Assembly (NCBI GenBank): GCA_900322035.1 | Contig: ONYL01000025.1 | Span: forward strand, 1 to 52,015 | Length of the DNA: 52,015 nt | From: an uncultured Prevotella sp. | GTDB lineage: Bacteria; Bacteroidota; Bacteroidia; Bacteroidales; Bacteroidaceae | Direction of reading: 5' to 3' | Notes under the pieces: model-generated | What the model saw: only the letters and a program-made list of their open reading frames with translations | Told to the model about the DNA's origin: nothing | The model's database searches: none | Shown: one piece after another, positions 41,779 to 50,249 of the stretch | Position numbering within the stretch: the stretch's first letter is position 1 | Layout of the letters: the number at the start of each line of letters is the position of its first letter | Position numbers and translations under genes: made by a program

Positions 41779-43577
41779 AATTTGTCGTAGTCAACTGAAT
41801 TCTTGAGCAGCCGTGGCCGTTTCTCGTCGTATTGCGGACTGAGAATGTCGTACTGCGGATGATAGAGCGGTGTATAGATCCCTGCCAAATGTATCAGCAG
41901 GTAGGGTAGGGCATCCGTCATGAAACGGCGGTGCCTTGCAGCGATGATGCGATGCCAGAGGTCGGAGTGGCGTTGTCTGAAAATTCGTGATCCGTAGATC
42001 CAAAAGGGAATCTCAAACTCATATTGGGCTAACTTGTAATCCACGCGGGCCGAATGAAGACGGCAGAAGAATCCCCGATTTTCTTCGTAGCATTCCTCGC
42101 CGTGGTCGGGCATGTAGATCACGACGGCATCCTGCTTGGAAAAAAACTTCACGATGGCTGTCACGATGCTGTCGTTGTAGAGTACCGCGTTGTCGTAGTC
42201 GGCCAAGACGGCCCGCTGCTTGTCGTTGAGTTCAGGCCGGAAGGTTGTATAGCTGTCCTTGGTAAACTTCCGGCGGTCGGAGGGGAAGCGGTCACGATAG
42301 GTGACATGCTGCCCAAGGAGGTGGATGATGGTGAGATTGTGTTCGGTATCCTCACTTTTCAGCGAGGCATAATCGTCAAGTAGTCCTTCGTCGAAGGTAT
42401 GGAGCGATGAGTTGCGGGTATCGAATTCCTGCTCGCTGAGTGTTGGCTCGTTGAGGAAAAAACCACCGCTGAAGTCGTATACTTCTTCCTGTGCCTTTGG
42501 AAGAAATTGGTTGGTGATAAACGTGACGTGATAACCAGCTTTACGGAAGATCTGTGGGAAGAGCGGATAGTCGCACCATTCACCTTTTTGTCCTATGACA
42601 TGCATTGAGAGAACATTTTTGAACACGTAGCTTGTGAGGTTGAAAGGTGTAACTACATCGTCGAATCTTATCAGCTCGCCATGACGCATCAGACGCCGCT
42701 GGCGGGGAGTTGTAGGCATGCGATAGCCATAGAGCTGGCTATGGTGCCGCCCGAAGCTTTCTCCGATAATGAGTACGATGCGTGGTGTGGTGAACTTGCA
42801 GCTGTCGACAGCAACCTTTGATGAGGCTTTGAGAAGTGTGCTTACTTGTTGATTGGCGAGGTTGTTGCTGCGCATGCTGAAGGCGAGTCTGTAGACAGGT
42901 TCATACATTACGGCATGGCCGCGGATACTCAGCAACCTTTCGATGTCGCCTAATGTGGGAACAGACATGATCTTGGCCACAGCCTGTTTGTTTACCGCGC
43001 ATTTTGGCCAGGCCCAAAACAGGACAGCTATAACCAGTGCTCCAGCCACTGCGCCTTCCTTATCTTGTCGCCAGCGAAGTGTAGGCAGTTTGATGTGAGG
43101 CAGTCGGAATGCACGCCATAACTTGTGGCGAAGAGTAAAAACAATATGTACGAAGCACAGGAGAAGCAACCAACCGACGGGAGTGGCGGCCAGTGAAGGA
43201 TCAAGAAAAGTGGACAGAAACTCTCCGGCCTCGCGCGGATCGGTTTCGCCGACAAGCATGAGCATTGTCGGAGTGAGGGTGGAGTCGAACTTCGCCAGAC
43301 AGTAAAGATCGATGAATGCGACGGCGTAAAGGCAAAAATAAAGCACACGCCGTGCCCAAACCCTTATCCGCCCGGGCAACAAGGCCAGCACAACGCAGAG
43401 CGCGTAGACATCAATGAAAAGCTCTGCATAAAGCGGGTCGTAATGGCTCGACGAATAATCAAGCCATGAGCACGCCATCCCAAGGGCGTACATGAAGACG
43501 AAAAAGGCCCCATTTCTGCGCAGAGGTTCGAAGAAGAGCGAAATGCCGCCTAACAAGTATTTCTTCACTGTTTGCAT
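41769..43577 (-). CDS. Phosphoethanolamine transferase-like (alkaline phosphatase superfamily) protein
   Basis: A 602-residue inner membrane protein. About five N-terminal helices (residues about 20-205) are followed by a periplasmic sulfatase/alkaline-phosphatase-type domain. The domain starts with IVLIIGESFGRHHSQLYGYR, where GES supplies the nucleophile region, and includes NVLSMHV, DNAVLYND and MPDHGEE with metal-binding Asp and His. This is the plan of EptA/EptC/OpgE enzymes, which move phosphoethanolamine from phosphatidylethanolamine to lipid A, core or glucans. The acceptor here is unknown. Modification of lipid A by such enzymes lowers polymyxin binding in other bacteria. It lies 12 nt after nadD and overlaps the acyltransferase gene that follows. 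Confidence 0.82.
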   Translation of the reverse strand: MQTVKKYLLGGISLFFEPLRRNGAFFVFMYALGMACSWLDYSSSHYDPLYAELFIDVYALCVVLALLPGRIRVWARRVLYFCLYAVAFIDLYCLAKFDSTLTPTMLMLVGETDPREAGEFLSTFLDPSLAATPVGWLLLLCFVHIVFTLRHKLWRAFRLPHIKLPTLRWRQDKEGAVAGALVIAVLFWAWPKCAVNKQAVAKIMSVPTLGDIERLLSIRGHAVMYEPVYRLAFSMRSNNLANQQVSTLLKASSKVAVDSCKFTTPRIVLIIGESFGRHHSQLYGYRMPTTPRQRRLMRHGELIRFDDVVTPFNLTSYVFKNVLSMHVIGQKGEWCDYPLFPQIFRKAGYHVTFITNQFLPKAQEEVYDFSGGFFLNEPTLSEQEFDTRNSSLHTFDEGLLDDYASLKSEDTEHNLTIIHLLGQHVTYRDRFPSDRRKFTKDSYTTFRPELNDKQRAVLADYDNAVLYNDSIVTAIVKFFSKQDAVVIYMPDHGEECYEENRGFFCRLHSARVDYKLAQYEFEIPFWIYGSRIFRQRHSDLWHRIIAARHRRFMTDALPYLLIHLAGIYTPLYHPQYDILSPQYDEKRPRLLKNSVDYDKLCP

Positions 43578-43589
43578 ATTGTTTGTCGC

Positions 43590-44183
43590 TTATGCCCGAC
43601 CGTTACTGTCTGAGGCATAATATTTCTCCACCAAGGGTAGTATACTGTCGGGTACAAATCCCTTGATTGTCAGACCCTGATTCAGTCGCTGTCTGATTTG
43701 TGAGCTGCTCAAGTCGTAGAGGGGCATGTTGATGTAACTGACACCCTCTGGCATGGATGCAGGATCAATCGGATACCCACGTCTTGGATAGACCAGAATC
43801 GGAAAATTGGCCTTGATGAATTCGGGATGTGACCACCTGTCGAAAGCCAGCCAGTTGTCAGCACCTACAATGAGTGAGAAGCGGCGACCCGGAAAGTCGT
43901 CGCGCAAGTGGCTGAGTGTCTTCCAGGTGTAGGACGGTCGTGGCAATTGGAATTCATAGTCGCTGGCCATGAGTCCTGGATGGTCCTTCAGGGCCAGCCG
44001 TGTCATCTCTAACCGTTTGTCGTCGTCAAGCAAGTCGCCGGCTTTGCACTTGAAAGGGTTGAGCGGACTAACGACAAACCACACCTCGTTGAGCTGAGCT
44101 TCGGTAAGAATACGCTCTGCCAATGAGATATGACCTTTGTGCACGGGGTTGAACGATCCTCCGAATATGCCGGTCTCAATCAT
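43590..44183 (-). CDS. nadD: Nicotinate-nucleotide adenylyltransferase
   Basis: A 197-residue nucleotidyltransferase: GIFGGSFNPVHKGHISLAE at the N-terminus gives the GxFxPxHxGH ATP-binding signature, VGADNWL is the middle motif and SSSQIRQR near the C-terminus corresponds to SSTxIR. It adenylates nicotinate mononucleotide to deamido-NAD in NAD synthesis. The start overlaps the gmk stop by 8 nt. gmk-nadD linkage is common in Bacteroidota. Confidence 0.93.
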   Translation of the reverse strand: MIETGIFGGSFNPVHKGHISLAERILTEAQLNEVWFVVSPLNPFKCKAGDLLDDDKRLEMTRLALKDHPGLMASDYEFQLPRPSYTWKTLSHLRDDFPGRRFSLIVGADNWLAFDRWSHPEFIKANFPILVYPRRGYPIDPASMPEGVSYINMPLYDLSSSQIRQRLNQGLTIKGFVPDSILPLVEKYYASDSNGRA

Positions 44184-44781
44184 TCTTCAAGAAGTCCTTC
44201 ACCAGTTGGAATACCTTGTTTTCTGCTGTAGCGAGGTCGTCGTTCACCACGCAATGGTCAAACTTAGGAGCGAAGGTCAGTTCGTAGGCAGCTTTGTCAA
44301 GCCGTTGGCGGATAACCTCCGGAGCATCTGTAGCACGATTGACGAGTCGTCTTTCCAGTTCCTCTATCGATGGAGGCTGGATAAAGATGCTCATGGCTCT
44401 CGTGCCATAGAATTGTTTTATGTTGCAACCGCCCTTGACGTCTACGTCGAACACAACGTTCTCTCCTTTGGCTGTTTGTGACTCTACCTGCGACTTCAGA
44501 GTGCCGTAGAAGCGATTGGCGTATACTTCCTCGTATTCCAGAAACTCATCGTTGTTGATTTTGGCTTTGAATTCCTCTGGTGTGAGAAAGAAATACTCCA
44601 CACCATTGCGCTCTGTTCCTCGTGGAGCCCGTGACGTGCAGCTGATGGAGAATGCTAAATTCAGCTCTGGGTGCTCCTTCATCAGCCAGCCCACGATAGT
44701 ACTTTTTCCGCTGCCCGATGGCGCAGAGAAGATGATGAGCTTGCCTGTGCCTGCGATTGGACGGCTGTTGTCTTCTGCCAT
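44176..44781 (-). CDS. gmk: Guanylate kinase
   Basis: A 201-residue kinase with the P-loop FSAPSGSGKST, the GMP-binding region SCTSRAPRGTERNGVEYFF and the DVDVKGG Walker-B-like segment. It phosphorylates GMP to GDP. The N-terminus (MAEDNSRPIAGTG) is a short extension before the P-loop strand. It lies 63 nt after yicC and overlaps nadD. Confidence 0.94.
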   Translation of the reverse strand: MAEDNSRPIAGTGKLIIFSAPSGSGKSTIVGWLMKEHPELNLAFSISCTSRAPRGTERNGVEYFFLTPEEFKAKINNDEFLEYEEVYANRFYGTLKSQVESQTAKGENVVFDVDVKGGCNIKQFYGTRAMSIFIQPPSIEELERRLVNRATDAPEVIRQRLDKAAYELTFAPKFDHCVVNDDLATAENKVFQLVKDFLKND

Positions 44782-44844
44782 AGTGTTGTTTTCTTCTTTA
44801 TACCTTCTATGCCTTTGTGGCGATATTCTTGTTATTTCCGTGTG

Positions 44845-45720
44845 TCAAAGTGCATTCAGCACTTGTTCCTTGATTTGCTCGAGCTCATCCTTCATCTTCA
44901 CAACGATGTTCTGCATCTCAGCCTGGTTGCTCTTTGAGCCGGTCGTGTTGATTTCGCGTCCCATCTCTTGCGCGATGAATCCGAGTTTCTTCCCGTTGGG
45001 CTTGTTCTCGGCCATGGTTTCCCGGAAATACTTCAAGTGGTTGGCGAGCCGTTGCTTCTCCTCACTGATGTCGAGCTTCTCGATGTAGTAGATCAGTTCC
45101 TGCTCAAGGCGGTTCTTGTCGTAGTCTACATTCGGGATTTCTTCCAGTTCTTTCACAATGGTTTCCCTAATCTTGGGTACTCTGCTCTTTTCGAAAGGCT
45201 CCAGCTCGTGCAGCAGTCTTTCGATGTTGTCCACCTTTTCTGTGAATTTCTTCTCCAATGCGGCCCCTTCCTGTCGGCGGAACGCATTGAGTTCGCCGAG
45301 GGCTGTGAGCAGGGTCTGCCTGGCCACGGCCCACTCTTCGTCGGTGAGTTCTTCCACATCGGTTTTCAGTGTCACGTCGGGAAGGCGCAAGAGAGTGGCA
45401 AACCAGTCGCTGGGCTCGGGGATGCCTGCTTTTGCGGCGATGTCTTTGATTTGGTGATAGTAGTTTTCCACCAGTGCAGCGTTGATTGGCGTAGCGCTGG
45501 TAGTGTTTTCTTTCTCTACCCACAAGGAGAGATCTATCTTGCCTCGCTTTAAGGAGTTGGTAACGATTTGGCGGATTTCCATCTCCCTGTCGCGATAGAT
45601 AGGCGCAATGCGAGTAGACAGGTCTGTAGTTTTACTGTTGAGTGACTTGATTTCAACATGAATTTTCTTGTCTTGAAAGGTAGCGACAGCCTTGCCGTAG
45701 CCCGTCATAGATTGTATCAT
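44845..45720 (-). CDS. YicC family protein
   Basis: A 291-residue member of the YicC/YloC family, recently linked with endoribonuclease activity in other bacteria. MIQSMTGYGKA at the N-terminus is the family signature and fixes the start at 45720 rather than 45747. The C-terminal half (DYDKNRLEQELIYYIEKLDISEE and GKKLGFIAQEMGREINTTGSK) is the conserved DUF1732 part. First gene of the run yicC-gmk-nadD-envelope genes; divergent from tsaB with promoters between them. Confidence 0.9.
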   Translation of the reverse strand: MIQSMTGYGKAVATFQDKKIHVEIKSLNSKTTDLSTRIAPIYRDREMEIRQIVTNSLKRGKIDLSLWVEKENTTSATPINAALVENYYHQIKDIAAKAGIPEPSDWFATLLRLPDVTLKTDVEELTDEEWAVARQTLLTALGELNAFRRQEGAALEKKFTEKVDNIERLLHELEPFEKSRVPKIRETIVKELEEIPNVDYDKNRLEQELIYYIEKLDISEEKQRLANHLKYFRETMAENKPNGKKLGFIAQEMGREINTTGSKSNQAEMQNIVVKMKDELEQIKEQVLNAL

Positions 45721-45744
45721 ACTTTCTTTCGCGTTAAATTTCTG

Positions 45745-45752
45745 CAAAAGTA
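45745..45752 (-). promoter_or_regulatory. -7 element (TACTTTTG) of the yicC operon
   Basis: On the minus strand TACTTTTGCA fits TAnnTTTG, 24 nt upstream of the yicC ATG. It probably drives the ten-gene run. Confidence 0.5.
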
Positions 45753-45774
45753 CAAAAAACTGGGAAAAAAAGAG

Positions 45775-45782
45775 TAATTTTG
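45775..45782 (+). promoter_or_regulatory. -7 element (TAATTTTG) of the tsaB operon
   Basis: TAATTTTGCA lies 27 nt upstream of the tsaB ATG at 45810. It faces the yicC promoter across about 22 bp, so the two operons share control DNA. Confidence 0.5.
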
Positions 45783-45809
45783 CACATTATTTATTTGAAT
45801 ATTAATTAT

Positions 45810-46499
45810 ATGTCGTCTATTCTTTTCATTGAGACGAGTACCGACGTGTGTTCGGTAGCTGTAAGCCACGATGGCGCAATCATTTTTAACAAGGAAGATC
45901 ATTCAGGTCCTCATCATAACGAGCGCTTGGGTTCATTTGTCGACGAGGCGCTTTCCTACACCGACAACCATGCACTCCCTCTCGACTATGTAGCCGTGAG
46001 TTGCGGGCCAGGTTCCTACACGGGACTCCGCATAGGAGTATCCATGGCCAAGGGTATCTGTTACGGTCGCAATCTGAAACTTATTGCCGTGCCTACCCTC
46101 GAACTGCTCTGTGTGCCCGTGCTGCTCCGTGAGCTGGTCACCGATGATGCCGCACTGCTTTGTCCGATGCTTGATGCCCGCCGCATGGAAGTCTATGCGC
46201 AGGTGTTCGACCGCGCACTTCAAGAGAAGCGCCCTATTCACTCGGATGTTGTTGACGCTGATACCTACAAGGAGTTTCTTTCCCATCCGATGTATTTCTT
46301 CGGCAACGGCGCGGCAAAATGCATGAAAGCCATCAATCATCCCAATGCGCATCTTATTGAAGATATCGAGCCACTGGCCAAAAACATGCTGCCGCTGGCC
46401 GAAAAGCGTATCGCACAAGGAAAGTTTGAGGACGTGGCTTATTTCGTACCCTTCTATCTGAAGGACTTTGTCGCCAAACAACCGCGTAAACTGCTTTAA
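45810..46499 (+). CDS. tsaB: tRNA threonylcarbamoyladenosine biosynthesis protein TsaB
   Basis: A 229-residue ASKHA-fold protein: LFIETSTDVCSVAV at the N-terminus and VSCGPGSYTGLRIGVSMAKG are the TsaB signatures. It acts with TsaC/D/E in forming t6A37 on ANN-decoding tRNAs. The start at 45810 (MSSILFIE) is chosen over an in-frame ATG at 45780, which overlaps the -7 element. Followed after 38 bp by the DUF4290 gene. Confidence 0.92.
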   Translation: MSSILFIETSTDVCSVAVSHDGAIIFNKEDHSGPHHNERLGSFVDEALSYTDNHALPLDYVAVSCGPGSYTGLRIGVSMAKGICYGRNLKLIAVPTLELLCVPVLLRELVTDDAALLCPMLDARRMEVYAQVFDRALQEKRPIHSDVVDADTYKEFLSHPMYFFGNGAAKCMKAINHPNAHLIEDIEPLAKNMLPLAEKRIAQGKFEDVAYFVPFYLKDFVAKQPRKLL

Positions 46500-46537
46500 G
46501 CTACAACTCGTCACCCGCATATTTTTTATACAGAAAC

Positions 46538-47143
46538 ATGAACATACAAGGATTAGATTATAACACACAACGTTCACAGCTCGTATTGCCAGAATACGGG
46601 CGCGAGATACAGGAAATGGTAGAATACTGCATTTCGTTGCCCGACCGCAACGATCGTCTGCGTTGTGCCAAGTCTATTGTGGCGATCATGGGGCGTATGC
46701 ACCCGCAAAACCGTGCGAAGAACCGTGCGGAATGGGAAAACAGACTGTGGGACCACCTGGCTATCCTAAGCGGATTTAAACTCGATATCGACTGGCCGTT
46801 TGATGTCTCACGTGCCCATTCTATCTCTACTCATCCCGACAAGGTGGCCTATCCCATGACGCGCATTCCCGTGCGCCATTACGGTCATATTCTCTTTGAG
46901 GTGTTCGACCGTCTGAAAACCATGGATCCCGGTCCGGAGCGTGATACGTTGGTCCGCTATGCTGCCAACCAGATGAAGCGCAACCTCGTGGAGTGGAGTC
47001 ATGGGTCGAGCGACAATGAAAAGGTTGCCGCCGACCTCGCCCGTTTCACCGATGGCAAGATTCAACTCGACTTGAAACAGTTCAAGTTTGAGAAAGTAGT
47101 AAAGGAACCTGTAGTGCCCACCAAGCGCAATAAGAAAAAGTAA
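46538..47143 (+). CDS. DUF4290 domain protein
   Basis: A 201-residue soluble protein matching the Bacteroidota-specific DUF4290 family: LDYNTQRSQLVLPEYGREIQ at the N-terminus, CAKSIVAIMGRMHPQ and HYGHILFEVF in the middle, and a Lys-rich tail (PTKRNKKK). Function unknown. It is regularly placed directly before murA in this phylum. Here its stop and the murA start overlap by one base (TAATG). Confidence 0.88.
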   Translation: MNIQGLDYNTQRSQLVLPEYGREIQEMVEYCISLPDRNDRLRCAKSIVAIMGRMHPQNRAKNRAEWENRLWDHLAILSGFKLDIDWPFDVSRAHSISTHPDKVAYPMTRIPVRHYGHILFEVFDRLKTMDPGPERDTLVRYAANQMKRNLVEWSHGSSDNEKVAADLARFTDGKIQLDLKQFKFEKVVKEPVVPTKRNKKK

Positions 47144-48453
47144 TGGAAGCATTCTATATCGAAGGAGGCCATAAGCTCAAAGGCTCAATCTATCCCCAAG
47201 GAGCCAAGAACGAGGCGCTCGAAGTGATTTGCGCCACGCTCCTCACCTCTGACGTCGTGCGCATCAGCAACGTCCCTGACATCCTCGATGTGAATAACCT
47301 CATCAAACTGCTCAAGGATGTCGGTGTAAAGGTCAACCAGATTTCACGTCACGAATATGAATTCCAGGCCGACGATATCAATCTCGATTTTCTCGAATCT
47401 GAAGAGTTTGTCCACAAGTGTGCGCAGCTTCGTGGCAGCGTACTGATGATAGGGCCGCTGCTCGGACGCTTTGGAATGGCTGCCGTGGCCAAGCCGGGAG
47501 GAGACAAAATAGGCCGCCGCAGGCTCGACACCCACTTTTTGGGATTCAAGAACTTGGGAGCCCGTTTCGTTCACGACGAGAAGCGCGACATCTATCTCCT
47601 CGAAGGCCATCATCTCCATGGTAAGTATATGCTTCTCGACGAGGCCAGCGTGACCGGTACGGCCAATATCATCATGGCGGCTGTGATGGCCGAAGGCACC
47701 ACCACCATCTACAATGCTGCATGTGAGCCTTATATCCAGCAGCTTTGTCACCTGCTTAACGCCATGGGAGCCAACATCAGTGGTATTGCTTCCAATCTGT
47801 TGACCATTGTAGGTGTCGGACAACTTCACGGTGCCTCCCACATCATTCTTCCCGACATGATTGAGGTGGGATCATTCATCGGCATGGCTGCCATGGTAGG
47901 CGATGGCGTGAGGATTGAAAATTGCAGTGTCCGTAATTTAGGCCTTATCCCCGACGCCTTCCGCCGTTTGGGCGTGAAAGTGCAAGAGCAGGGCGACAGC
48001 CTTTATATCCCACCTCAAAAGCATTATCAGATAGAGTCGTTTCTCGATGGCACCATCATGACGCTCTCCGACGCACCTTGGCCGGGACTTACTCCCGACC
48101 TGCTCTCGGTGTTGCTTGTTGTGGCCACTCAGGCCAGGGGCAGCGTGCTGATTCATCAGAAGATGTTTGAAAGCCGTCTGTTCTTCGTCGACAAACTTAT
48201 TGATATGCGTGCCCAGATTATACTCTGTGACCCGCATCGCGCCGTAGTCGTGGGCCACGACCATCAGATCAGGCTTCGGGCGGGCCGCATGACAAGTCCG
48301 GATATTCGTGCGGGCATCGCCCTGCTTATTGCAGCCATGAGCGCCGAAGGTACCAGCCGGATTGAGAATATCGCACAGATCGACCGCGGATATGAGGATA
48401 TAGAGAAACGCCTCAACAGTCTTGGGGCCAAAATAAGCCGTGTAGATGATTAA
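47143..48453 (+). CDS. murA: UDP-N-acetylglucosamine 1-carboxyvinyltransferase
   Basis: A 436-residue EPSP-synthase-fold enzyme that adds enolpyruvate from PEP to UDP-GlcNAc, the first committed step of peptidoglycan synthesis. GAKNEALEV (K22/N23 region) is the PEP/UDP-GlcNAc site. The active-site loop reads AVAKPGGDKIGRRRLDTHF: the position of the catalytic Cys115 of E. coli MurA is Asp121 here. Cys-to-Asp in MurA is known to keep activity and give intrinsic fosfomycin resistance (for example in mycobacteria and chlamydiae). Coupled to the DUF4290 gene (TAATG) and overlapping rimM by 8 nt. Confidence 0.93.
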   Translation: MEAFYIEGGHKLKGSIYPQGAKNEALEVICATLLTSDVVRISNVPDILDVNNLIKLLKDVGVKVNQISRHEYEFQADDINLDFLESEEFVHKCAQLRGSVLMIGPLLGRFGMAAVAKPGGDKIGRRRLDTHFLGFKNLGARFVHDEKRDIYLLEGHHLHGKYMLLDEASVTGTANIIMAAVMAEGTTTIYNAACEPYIQQLCHLLNAMGANISGIASNLLTIVGVGQLHGASHIILPDMIEVGSFIGMAAMVGDGVRIENCSVRNLGLIPDAFRRLGVKVQEQGDSLYIPPQKHYQIESFLDGTIMTLSDAPWPGLTPDLLSVLLVVATQARGSVLIHQKMFESRLFFVDKLIDMRAQIILCDPHRAVVVGHDHQIRLRAGRMTSPDIRAGIALLIAAMSAEGTSRIENIAQIDRGYEDIEKRLNSLGAKISRVDD

Positions 48454-48964
48454 GCCCGACGAAGTATTCAGGATTGGACGCTTGGGAAAGGTCCATGGAA
48501 TAGGCGGCGAATTGACGTTCAATTTCTCTGATGATATTTTCGACCGCACTGATGCCGATTTTCTTTTTGTGGAAATCGACGGTATTGTCGTACCTTTCTT
48601 TATAGAGGAATATCGTTTCCGCAGCGACGACCTTGCCATCATCAAGTTTGAGGGTATCGACACAGCTGAGGAGGCGCGACTGCTCGTCAACAGCTCTGTC
48701 TTTTTCCCCAGGATTCAGCCCACGGGCGATGAGGAGATGAGTCTCTCCCAGCTTTCCGGCTATCAGGTTATTGATGCCGGATCTCATCGTTGTGTAGGTG
48801 TCGTCACAGCTGTCGACACTTCAACAGCTAACACACTTCTGGAAGTGGAGACGCCCGATGGCAGCCATCGGCTCATTCCGCTTGCACAGGAGCTCATCGC
48901 TGATATTGATCCTCAGCAACAGCAAATCATGCTCCATATTCCAGAAGGTTTGTTGGAGCTATAG
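48446..48964 (+). CDS. rimM: Ribosome maturation factor RimM
   Basis: A 172-residue protein with the N-terminal RimM barrel (FRIGRLGKVHGIGGELTFNF) and a C-terminal PRC-barrel (LSGYQVIDA...GVVTAVDTSTANTLLEV, then LIPLAQELI). It assists 30S head assembly and binds S19. The start overlaps the murA end by 8 nt and dxr follows 15 nt later. Confidence 0.93.
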   Translation: MIKPDEVFRIGRLGKVHGIGGELTFNFSDDIFDRTDADFLFVEIDGIVVPFFIEEYRFRSDDLAIIKFEGIDTAEEARLLVNSSVFFPRIQPTGDEEMSLSQLSGYQVIDAGSHRCVGVVTAVDTSTANTLLEVETPDGSHRLIPLAQELIADIDPQQQQIMLHIPEGLLEL

Positions 48965-48979
48965 TACCCTATATACCCT

Positions 48980-50149
48980 ATGAACGATAAATCAATGAAG
49001 CAACAAATATGTATTCTTGGCAGTACGGGCTCCATCGGTACACAGGCGCTTGACGTCATTCGTCAGCACCCCGACCGCTATGAAGTCTATGCGCTGACGG
49101 CCAACAATAGTGTTGACAAACTGGTTCAGCAGGCACGAGAGTTTCATCCTGCCGCCGTTGTCATCGCTAATGAGCGCCACTACAACGAGTTGAAGTCCCG
49201 CCTCGCTGATCTGCCCGACATCAAGGTCTATGCTGGTAGTGACGCGATAGCGCAGATTGTAGAGGCCGGGCCCATCACCACAGTATTGGCTTCCATGGTC
49301 GGCTTCTCGGGCCTCGTGCCCACCATCAATGCCATCAAGGCTCATAAGAAGGTTTGTCTGGCTAACAAGGAAACCCTTGTAGTGGCCGGAGAACTGATTC
49401 TCAACCTCGTCCGCCAGTATCATGTCGATCTGTTGCCTGTAGATTCAGAGCACAGCGCCATTTTCCAGAGCCTCGTGGGTGAGGAGATCAATGAGGTGGA
49501 CAAGATTCTGCTCACTTGCTCGGGAGGTCCTTTCCGGTTGTACAGTCTCGACCAGTTGAAGGGCGTTACAGCAGCTGATGCCCTGCGCCATCCCACGTGG
49601 AAGATGGGATCCAAGATCACCATCGACTCCGCAACACTGATGAATAAGGGCTTTGAGGTGATGGAGGCACGGTGGCTCTTCGGAGTTGAGGCCGACCGCA
49701 TCCAGGTGCTTATCCATCCCCAATCGGTAGTCCACAGCGGTGTGCAGTTCAAGGACGGTGCGGTGAAAGCGCAATTGGGCGTACCCGACATGCGGCTTCC
49801 TATTCAGTATGCATTCTCTTATCCCGAACGGCTGTCCCTTGATGGCGACCGGCTCGATCTTTTCAAGGTAGGCCATTTGGATTTCTTTGAGCCAGATACG
49901 AGTAAATTCCGCTGTCTGCAATTGGCCTACGAGGCCATTCGTCGTGGCGGCAATATGCCCTGCATTCTCAATGCGGCCAACGAAGTGGTGAATCTTGCCT
50001 TTCGTGAAGACCGTTGCTCTTTCCTCCAGATGCCCGACATCATCGGGCAGGTGATGCAGCGTGCCGACTTTGACGCTTCTCCCAACCTTGACGTTTATCT
50101 CCAGACCGATGCTCAGGCCAGGAAGATAGCCTCTGAAATTCTTGGATAA
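48980..50149 (+). CDS. dxr: 1-deoxy-D-xylulose-5-phosphate reductoisomerase
   Basis: A 389-residue enzyme of the MEP isoprenoid pathway converting DXP to MEP with NADPH. ILGSTGSIGTQALDVIRQHP is the nucleotide-binding start; ANKETLVVAGE, DSEHSAIFQ (metal and substrate) and the C-terminal helical domain are present. The start is 48980 or ATG 48995 (MKQQICILG); both are possible. Polyprenols made from this pathway are the carriers used by murA-dependent cell wall synthesis and by the UbiA-type enzyme of the divergent operon. Confidence 0.94.
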   Translation: MNDKSMKQQICILGSTGSIGTQALDVIRQHPDRYEVYALTANNSVDKLVQQAREFHPAAVVIANERHYNELKSRLADLPDIKVYAGSDAIAQIVEAGPITTVLASMVGFSGLVPTINAIKAHKKVCLANKETLVVAGELILNLVRQYHVDLLPVDSEHSAIFQSLVGEEINEVDKILLTCSGGPFRLYSLDQLKGVTAADALRHPTWKMGSKITIDSATLMNKGFEVMEARWLFGVEADRIQVLIHPQSVVHSGVQFKDGAVKAQLGVPDMRLPIQYAFSYPERLSLDGDRLDLFKVGHLDFFEPDTSKFRCLQLAYEAIRRGGNMPCILNAANEVVNLAFREDRCSFLQMPDIIGQVMQRADFDASPNLDVYLQTDAQARKIASEILG

Positions 50150-50249
50150 ATCTGTTTCTTGATGGTTATCTCTACGGGATGACTCGCGATGCAGATGATA
50201 ACATCAATAATAGCTATTCGTAAAACATAAACACACAAGACAATATCAA

